Origin: 3-1-20CM-4-69-9 sp963833655
GTDB taxonomy: Bacteria; Actinomycetota; Thermoleophilia; Gaiellales; Gaiellaceae
DNA length: 64,000 bases
Assembly (NCBI GenBank): GCA_963833655.1
Contig: CAWHYL010000006.1
Coordinates: forward strand, 124,001-188,000
Direction: 5' to 3'
The first letter of the stretch is position 1, and every line of letters begins with the position of its first letter. A model generated the notes under the pieces. The model made no database searches. It saw only the letters and a list, made by a program, of their open reading frames with translations, and had not been told where the DNA came from. Both the position numbers and the translations under genes were made by a program. Below are positions 58,143-64,000 of this stretch, in pieces.

Positions 58143-59144
58143 TCACACGCCGACGTCGACCGGCGTGCTCGGCGGACCTTGGGCGAGCAGCTCGCGCACG
58201 AGCGCCTGCAGGCGGCGGGGCGCGTACACCAGCTCCGCCGACAGCTCGTGCTCCGCGAACCAGCGCTGGTCGCCGATTCCCTCTGCCGCGAGCTGCGCCG
58301 TTGTCCACTCCGGCGTCGGCTCGAACGCGTCCGTGCGGACGAGGTGGACCTCTTCCGTCTGGCCGGCCCACCCGGTCATGTCGGTGAACCAGTGCGTCCG
58401 CGTCCAGATGTGCGGGCCGAGCTCGAAGTCGCGCAGCCCGGATTCCTCGGCGAGCTCGCGGACGATCGCCTGCTCCAGCGTCTCGCCGGGATCGACGCCG
58501 CCGCCGGGCAGCGCCCACACGGACTTGTCGGGCCAGTCGAAGCGGACGAGCAGCACCCGGTCGTCGCCGTCGATGACGAGGGCGCGCACGGCGCGGCGGA
58601 GCGGCAGGCCGGACGAGCGCCCGGCGAGCTCCTGGAACCAGCGCTCGCGCTCGAGCCACGGCACCGCGGCGTTTGCCGGCGAGGTCGAGGGGAGGACGTA
58701 CAGGTGCGTCTCGACGAGCCGGCGTTCCTGCACGCCCAGCTCAGGCCGCTCGTGGAACGTCCCGCGGTAGGCCTCTTTGCCGACGAAGCCGATCCAGCGG
58801 GGGCGCAGCTCCTCCGCGATGCGGTGCAGCCGTTCGTCGGCTCCGGTGAAGTCGCCGCGGCGAAGGTCTCCTGACCCGGGCGTCGTGCGCGACGCGGCGT
58901 TCGTCGCGCCGACGCCGTACCTCAGGAGCTCGAACTGCTCCTGAGGTTCGAGCAGGCGCGGCGTGAAGCGCGCCGCGTGGAGGAGGCGCCAGAAGTCGTT
59001 GCGCGGGTTCGCAAAATGCGCGTGCGCAGCGGCGGAGACACGTCCGGGATTGATCCCACAGAAGACGACCCGCAGCCCGGGCCCGAGGACGTCGGGGACG
59101 GCGCTCTCAGGCTGCTTCGGGTTCGGCGAGCTCGTGCGGGTCAC
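58143..59144 (-). CDS. Fusion of Mug-type G/U mismatch DNA glycosylase and NUDIX hydrolase
   Basis: A 333-residue fusion. Residues about 20-180 are a Mug/TDG uracil-DNA-glycosylase-fold domain (VVFCGINPGRVSAAA with the catalytic Asn, FGVGATN-like YGVGATNAASR, VLPSTSPANA). Residues about 190-325 are a NUDIX domain with the full box GGGVDPGETLEQAIVRELAEESGL. It would join repair of mismatched T or U with sanitation of a damaged or non-canonical nucleotide. GTG start; overlaps the next upstream gene by 38 bases. Confidence 0.88.
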   Translation of the reverse strand: MTRTSSPNPKQPESAVPDVLGPGLRVVFCGINPGRVSAAAHAHFANPRNDFWRLLHAARFTPRLLEPQEQFELLRYGVGATNAASRTTPGSGDLRRGDFTGADERLHRIAEELRPRWIGFVGKEAYRGTFHERPELGVQERRLVETHLYVLPSTSPANAAVPWLERERWFQELAGRSSGLPLRRAVRALVIDGDDRVLLVRFDWPDKSVWALPGGGVDPGETLEQAIVRELAEESGLRDFELGPHIWTRTHWFTDMTGWAGQTEEVHLVRTDAFEPTPEWTTAQLAAEGIGDQRWFAEHELSAELVYAPRRLQALVRELLAQGPPSTPVDVGV

Positions 59145-59310
59145 GCGCGTCGAGATATTCCTCGAAGCGGCGCCGCAATGCCTCTCCCTCCACCGCCAGC
59201 ACGTGCCGTGACGGGCGAGGCTCGAGCGTCAGTACCTGGACGGTCGGCTCCCAGCCGCCGTAGCAGCGCGCGTAGCACTCGGCTTCGCTCAGACTACGCA
59301 ACCGTCGCAT
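59107..59310 (-). CDS. Conserved small hypothetical protein (67 aa)
   Basis: A 67-residue acidic/basic protein starting RRLRSLSEAECYARCYGGW and ending RRFEEYLDARDPHELAEPEA. The regular helical pattern and two cysteines look like a genuine protein; the 38-base overlap with the downstream glycosylase fusion suggests coupling. No function known. It is divergent from the OsmC gene. Confidence 0.6.
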   Translation of the reverse strand: MRRLRSLSEAECYARCYGGWEPTVQVLTLEPRPSRHVLAVEGEALRRRFEEYLDARDPHELAEPEAA

Positions 59311-59348
59311 TGCCGAAGGGTACGCCGCACCCCGGACGGTTCCTCCCT

Positions 59349-59753
59349 ATGAGAGCCAAGGAATTCCGTTATGCCATCTCGCTCGACCGCGCCGGCCGGC
59401 TCACGGCCGACGGCGAGGCGCAGCTGGACCTGGATCCGGCCTGGACGCCGGAGCACCTCGTCCTGGCAGGCCTGGCCCGGTGCACGCTGCAGAGCCTTCG
59501 CTTCCACGCCGACCGCGCCGGCGTCGACTTCGTCGCATCGGCCGACGTGTCCGCCGTGGTGACGCGGCCGGCACCCGAGGAGCGGTATGCCTTCGTCGAG
59601 ATCGACGCGGCGATCGAGCTCGAGGTCGAGCCGCTGCCGCCGCCCGACGAGCTGCAGGAGCTGCTGGCCCTCGCCGAGCGCGACTGCTTCGTCGGCGCCT
59701 CCCTCCGGCCGCACCCGCGCTATCGGTGGCGCGTCAACGGCGCGGAGATCTAG
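59349..59753 (+). CDS. OsmC/Ohr-family peroxiredoxin-like protein
   Basis: A 134-residue OsmC-fold protein: FRYAISLDRAGRLTADGEAQ, then VLAGLARCTLQSLRFHADRA with the first active cysteine and LAERDCFVGASLR with the second. It should reduce organic hydroperoxides. ATG at 59349 is chosen from the family N terminus. Stop overlaps that of converging clpS. Confidence 0.85.
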   Translation: MRAKEFRYAISLDRAGRLTADGEAQLDLDPAWTPEHLVLAGLARCTLQSLRFHADRAGVDFVASADVSAVVTRPAPEERYAFVEIDAAIELEVEPLPPPDELQELLALAERDCFVGASLRPHPRYRWRVNGAEI

Positions 59754-60034
59754 CGCTCGAGGGGGGCCATCGTCAGGCCGAAGCCCTCGAGGCGCTGCCA
59801 GTAGTGCTCTGCGGCCTCGCGATGGCCCGACCAGACGATCGCGCGGCCGCTGTTGTGGATCTGATCCGCCATGCGCAGGCCGCGCTCGTACGAGACGTTC
59901 GGGATCGTCGCCGAGAGGGCCGCCGCGACGCCCTGGAAGGTGTTGTGATTGTCGTTGAGGACGATCACGTTCCACGGTGCGTCGAGGCCCGTGCCGCTGC
60001 CCACGTCGATGCGCTCCTTCGTCGCCGGCGACAT
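59750..60034 (-). CDS. clpS: ATP-dependent Clp protease adaptor ClpS
   Basis: The 94-residue adaptor has PWNVIVLNDNHNTFQGVAAAL, the conserved N-degron pocket start, and a C-terminal HREAAEHYWQRLEGFGLTM. It delivers N-end-rule substrates to ClpAP/ClpCP. Length and pattern are standard. Divergent from the cysteine-desulfurase-like gene. Confidence 0.92.
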   Translation of the reverse strand: MSPATKERIDVGSGTGLDAPWNVIVLNDNHNTFQGVAAALSATIPNVSYERGLRMADQIHNSGRAIVWSGHREAAEHYWQRLEGFGLTMAPLER

Positions 60035-60060
60035 ACGCGAATCGTAGTAGCGTCTCGGCC

Positions 60061-61233
60061 GTGTCGACCGTTGCGCTCGACGTCGAGGCCGTCCGGGCGC
60101 GCTTCTCCGCGTTGCGGCAGCCGCTCGCGCTGTTCGACGGCCCCGGCGGCACGCAGGTGCCGGACGAGGTGATCGACGCCGTCTCGGCGTACTACCGGGA
60201 GTCGAACGCCAACGTCAGCGGCCCGTACGCCACGAGCCGGCGGACCGAGGCGCTGGTGGCGAAAGCACGCATCACGGCCGGCGACTTCCTGCGGTGCGCC
60301 CCGGAGGAGACGATCTTCGGCGCCAACATGACGACGCTCGCCTTCGCGCTGACGCGAACGGCCGGCCGAACGTGGCGGGCGGGCGACGAGATCGTCGTGA
60401 CGAAGCTCGACCACGACGCGAACGTGTCGCCGTGGCTCGAGCTCGCGCACGACAAGGACCTCGTCGTCCAGTTCGTCGACATCCACGACGACACGACGCT
60501 CGACCTCGACGACCTCGAGCGACTGCTGACCGACCGCACGCGCGTCGTTGCGTTCCCGGTCGCGTCGAACGCGGTCGGGACGCTCACGGACGTCCGTCGC
60601 ATCGTCGAGCGCGCGCACGGAGTCGGCGCGCTCGCGTGGGCGGACGCCGTCCACTACGGTCCGCACGGCCCGATCGACGCCGGCGACTGGGGCGTCGACG
60701 TCCTCATCTGCTCGCCCTACAAGTTCTTCGGGCCGCATCTAGGTGTCGCGTTCGGTCGCAGCGAGCTGCTCGAGAGCTGGCGGCCCTACAAGGTGCGCCC
60801 CGCGTCCAACCTCCCGCTCGGGCACCGCTTCGAGACGGGCACGCTGGCGCACGAGCTTCTCGCCGGCTTCGTCGCGGCCGTCGAGTACGTCGAGTCGATC
60901 GGTTGGGACGCGATCCAGGCGCACGAGCGCGCGCTGGGCGAGCGCTTCCTGGCGGGACTGCCCGACGACGTCACGCTCTACGGCGTCCCGACGATGGACG
61001 GCCGCGTCGCAACGTTCGCCTTCAACGTCGAAGGCGTGCCGACGCGCGAGGCCGCGACGCGGCTCGGCGATGCCGGCTTCGCCGTCTGGCAGGGGAACTA
61101 CTACGCCCTCGAGGTGATGAACCGCCTCGGGCTCGGGGACGCCGGCGCCGTCCGCGCGGGCATCGTCCACTACAACACGGCCGAAGAGGTCGACGGGCTG
61201 CTGGCGGCGATCGCGAGTATCGTCGCGTCATGA
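60061..61233 (+). CDS. Cysteine-desulfurase-like class V aminotransferase
   Basis: A 390-residue PLP enzyme of the TIGR01976-like group: LFDGPGGTQVPDEVIDAVSA at the start, WADAVHYGPHGPIDAGDWGV (PLP Asp/His), and the Schiff-base lysine in ICSPYKFFGPHLG. Members may take sulfur from cysteine for cofactors, but no iron-sulfur cluster genes are adjacent. GTG start. Coupled by ATGA to the small downstream gene. Confidence 0.88.
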   Translation: MSTVALDVEAVRARFSALRQPLALFDGPGGTQVPDEVIDAVSAYYRESNANVSGPYATSRRTEALVAKARITAGDFLRCAPEETIFGANMTTLAFALTRTAGRTWRAGDEIVVTKLDHDANVSPWLELAHDKDLVVQFVDIHDDTTLDLDDLERLLTDRTRVVAFPVASNAVGTLTDVRRIVERAHGVGALAWADAVHYGPHGPIDAGDWGVDVLICSPYKFFGPHLGVAFGRSELLESWRPYKVRPASNLPLGHRFETGTLAHELLAGFVAAVEYVESIGWDAIQAHERALGERFLAGLPDDVTLYGVPTMDGRVATFAFNVEGVPTREAATRLGDAGFAVWQGNYYALEVMNRLGLGDAGAVRAGIVHYNTAEEVDGLLAAIASIVAS

Positions 61234-61421
61234 AGCTCTCGGATCGCATCAGGCGCTGGTGGAGACCGGCGCAATGGCAAGGCGAGCACCCGCTGACCGA
61301 CGAGGAGCGCGAGCAGCGCACGAATCTCGACGTCCCGGACGGCTACTCGGAGCCGCAGCACGGCATCGGTGCCGAGAGCTGGGACCGGGTCGACGTCGAG
61401 CGCGACCTCCGCAAGCCGTAG
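61230..61421 (+). CDS. Small hypothetical protein (63 aa)
   Basis: A 63-residue hydrophilic protein (KLSDRIRRWWRPAQWQGEHP at the start, SYDRV-like AESWDRVDVERDLRKP at the end) whose ATG overlaps the stop of the desulfurase-like gene. No recognised domain; possibly lineage-specific. The function is unknown. Confidence 0.6.
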   Translation: MKLSDRIRRWWRPAQWQGEHPLTDEEREQRTNLDVPDGYSEPQHGIGAESWDRVDVERDLRKP

Positions 61422-61447
61422 ACGGCCGCCGGTACCATCGCGCGGGC

Positions 61448-62716
61448 GTGAGCACCTTTCAGCTCGAGCGCCTCGGCAACGGCCTGCGCATCCTGACCGC
61501 GCCGATGGACTCGGCACAGTCGGTGACGTGCGCGATCATGCTCGCCGCCGGCTCCCGCTACGAGACGGAGGACACGAACGGGATCGCCCATTTCTCCGAG
61601 CACATGTTCTTCAAGGGCACGGAGAGGCGGCCGACTGCGCGCGACATCTCGATGGAGATCGATGCGATCGGCGGCGAGTTCAACGCCTTCACGGGCAAGG
61701 AGTACACGGGCTACTACGTCAAGTGCGCCGCCGAGTCAAGGGACGTCGCGCTCGACGTCCTCGTCGACATGCTCCGCAACTCGAAGTTCGAGCCCGACGA
61801 GATCGAGCGCGAGAAGGGCGTGATCATCGAGGAGATGAACATGTACTACGACACGCCGCGCGACTTCATCAGCGGCGTGTACGAGGAGCTCCTCTACGGC
61901 GACCAGCCGCTCGGCTGGGACATCATCGGACGCAAGGAGACGATCCGCGGGGCGAACCACGACACGTTCCGCGGCTACATCGACCACTGGTACAGGCCGA
62001 AGCGCATGGTCGTCGGCATCGGCGGGAACCTCGGCGACGGCCTCCACGAACGCGTCACCGAGCTGCTCGGCGACCTCCCGTCCGCGGACACCGGCGAGCC
62101 GGCGCCGATCGCGCTGGGCGTGAACGGCGACGCCGGGGTCAAGGTGCACACGAAGGCGTCGGATCAGGCGCACATCTGCGTCGGAGTGCACAGCTACCCG
62201 CTCGAGCATCCCGACCGGTACGCCCTGCAGGTGCTTGCCACCGTGCTCGGGGGCGGCATGTCCTCGCGGCTCTTCACGGAGGTGCGCGAGCGCCGCGGCC
62301 TCGCCTACTACGTCTACGGGCTCAACCACAGCTACACCGACGCCGGCTCGCTGTACGCGCAGGCCGGCGTCGACATCAACCGCATCGACGACGCCGTCTC
62401 GACCGTCGCCACGGAGCTGCGCAAGATCGCGGAGGAGCGCGTGCCGGACGACGAGCTCACGAAGGCGAAGAGCTTCGCGAAGGGCCGCTTCGTCCTGCAG
62501 CTCGAGACCTCGCAGGGCCTGATCATGTTCGGGCTCCGCCGCGAGGTGCTGGAGAGCCGCACACCGGATCCGCAGGACATCCTCGCAGAGATCGACAAGG
62601 TCACCGCGGACGACGTCCAACGCGTCGCTCGCGACCTGATCGGGCAGCGAGGCCTGCAGCTGGCCGTCATCGGCCCGTTCGACGATCCGGACCGGTTCGA
62701 AAAACTCCTCGCGTGA
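61448..62716 (+). CDS. M16-family zinc metallopeptidase (processing-peptidase-like)
   Basis: A 422-residue protease with the inverted zinc motif HFSEH (H48, E51, H52), GGEFNAFTGKEYTGYYVKCA, and EREKGVIIEEM providing the third ligand, then a catalytically silent second domain (GGGMSSRLFTEVRERRGLAYYVY). Family members degrade or process peptides and signal sequences. GTG start; stop overlaps the following lipoprotein gene (GTGA). Confidence 0.9.
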   Translation: MSTFQLERLGNGLRILTAPMDSAQSVTCAIMLAAGSRYETEDTNGIAHFSEHMFFKGTERRPTARDISMEIDAIGGEFNAFTGKEYTGYYVKCAAESRDVALDVLVDMLRNSKFEPDEIEREKGVIIEEMNMYYDTPRDFISGVYEELLYGDQPLGWDIIGRKETIRGANHDTFRGYIDHWYRPKRMVVGIGGNLGDGLHERVTELLGDLPSADTGEPAPIALGVNGDAGVKVHTKASDQAHICVGVHSYPLEHPDRYALQVLATVLGGGMSSRLFTEVRERRGLAYYVYGLNHSYTDAGSLYAQAGVDINRIDDAVSTVATELRKIAEERVPDDELTKAKSFAKGRFVLQLETSQGLIMFGLRREVLESRTPDPQDILAEIDKVTADDVQRVARDLIGQRGLQLAVIGPFDDPDRFEKLLA

Positions 62717-63081
62717 CGCGGGCGGCTCTGCTGGCCACAGCCGTCCTGCTCGTCGCCGCCGGCTGCGGAGGCGGCGGAACGACGTCGGCCTCGACGACCA
62801 CGACGAAGACGCTGACGACGACGAACCCGACGGGCACGGCCACCGTCACGGTGACGACGCACGGACGCTTCCGTTATTCGGCGAACGTCACCGACAACTA
62901 CATGCGCAGCTGCATGAAGAACAACGTCACGCAGGCCTACTGCGCATGCACGCTCGACAAGCTCTCGAACAACGTGTCGACGAAGGACTTCGCGCGGATC
63001 GGGCTTTCGGGCGGCAAGATCCCGACACGCATCCGCAACCTGATTCTGCAGGCGGCCGCCACCTGCAAGGACAAGCTCTAG
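62713..63081 (+). CDS. Small lipoprotein with Thr-rich linker and Cys-paired domain
   Basis: A 122-residue protein. The lipobox LLVAAGCGGG follows a hydrophobic signal; next comes a Thr/Ser-rich linker (ASTTTTKTLTTTNPTGTATV) and a globular tail with three or more cysteines (NYMRSCMKNNVTQAYCACTL, then CKDKL). Coupled to the M16 peptidase. It may be a surface sensor or inhibitor; the family is not recognised. Confidence 0.8.
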   Translation: MTRAALLATAVLLVAAGCGGGGTTSASTTTTKTLTTTNPTGTATVTVTTHGRFRYSANVTDNYMRSCMKNNVTQAYCACTLDKLSNNVSTKDFARIGLSGGKIPTRIRNLILQAAATCKDKL

Positions 63082-63093
63082 CGCCGGGTCGCG

Positions 63094-64000
<907 letters not shown>

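Overview
The window is a 64 kb, very GC-rich (roughly two thirds to 70 percent G+C), densely packed bacterial chromosome segment. Many start codons are GTG or TTG, many genes overlap by 1 to 4 bases (ATGA, GTGA), and codons end in G or C. The gene content points to a high-GC actinobacterial lineage, most likely an uncultured member of the Thermoleophilia (Gaiellales or Solirubrobacterales type): ferredoxin-dependent 2-oxoacid oxidoreductase (korA/korB), archaeal-type phosphoglycerate mutase and NMN adenylyltransferase, selD, ClpS, a DipZ-like CcdA/thioredoxin fusion, a heme A synthase and many VOC proteins. That placement is inference from gene content. I saw no tRNA, rRNA, CRISPR array, IS element or prophage.

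Layout. 1-2.3 kb: a truncated secreted protein, a short SigB/SigF-like sigma factor overlapping a ribbon-helix-helix/membrane protein, and a CbbX/SpoVK-like AAA ATPase. 2.37-6.4 kb: a MarR-MFS unit with a perfect 21-base operator palindrome, small membrane proteins, a second MFS exporter and a 59-residue His-tailed secreted peptide. 6.4-10.7 kb: an M14 peptidase, a secreted clan GH-A-like protein, and a divergent pair whose start codons abut (CATATG). 10.7-15.8 kb: korB and korA, unusually separated by VOC, GFA, TPR and GST genes. 15.8-20 kb: PLD-like, DUF1361, VOC and O-antigen-ligase-like genes. 20.1-25.3 kb: an XRE/TPR regulator, an AlkA-like glycosylase and a macrodomain in one overlapping unit, then a small gene bracketed by two copies of one palindrome, proC, pgl and an HTH regulator.

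25.3-34.4 kb: a HemK-like methyltransferase, the fadA/fadB beta-oxidation pair, a duplicated-domain small protein, a lineage-type SF2 helicase and a DipZ-like protein. 34.4-39.3 kb: an overlapping five-gene operon of response regulator, histidine kinase, LolA/RseB-like secreted protein, ABC ATPase and permease. 39.3-46.1 kb (minus): a PAC2 protein with no canonical start codon, then a minus-strand operon selD - nadM-type NMNAT - apgM - ctaA - MASE1/GAF sensor kinase. 46.2-49.7 kb: an SDR, an AarF/UbiB kinase, a small HTH protein and a thioredoxin-like lipoprotein gene broken by two one-base frameshifts.

49.6-51.6 kb is the most novel area. An XRE/TPR regulator is followed by a 37-codon hydrophobic peptide gene with a near-perfect Shine-Dalgarno sequence, an arrangement like RRNPP regulator-peptide quorum systems. 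Upstream and divergent lies a well-formed promoter driving a roughly 170-nt apparently noncoding, structured RNA that ends in a textbook intrinsic terminator, followed by four more hairpins. 51.6-64 kb holds an MFS exporter, an acyl-CoA synthetase, an SDR, a secreted CAP protein, NAD synthetase, a Mug-glycosylase/NUDIX fusion, OsmC, ClpS, a cysteine-desulfurase-like enzyme, an M16 peptidase, a lipoprotein and the 3' part of acs.

Cis-regulatory signals stand out: tandem 11-bp OmpR-type repeats (TCTYAG core) occur before both the LolA/ABC genes and the distant small secreted peptide, suggesting one two-component regulon; and a 33-nt dispersed palindrome occurs twice, once forming the start of ctaA.
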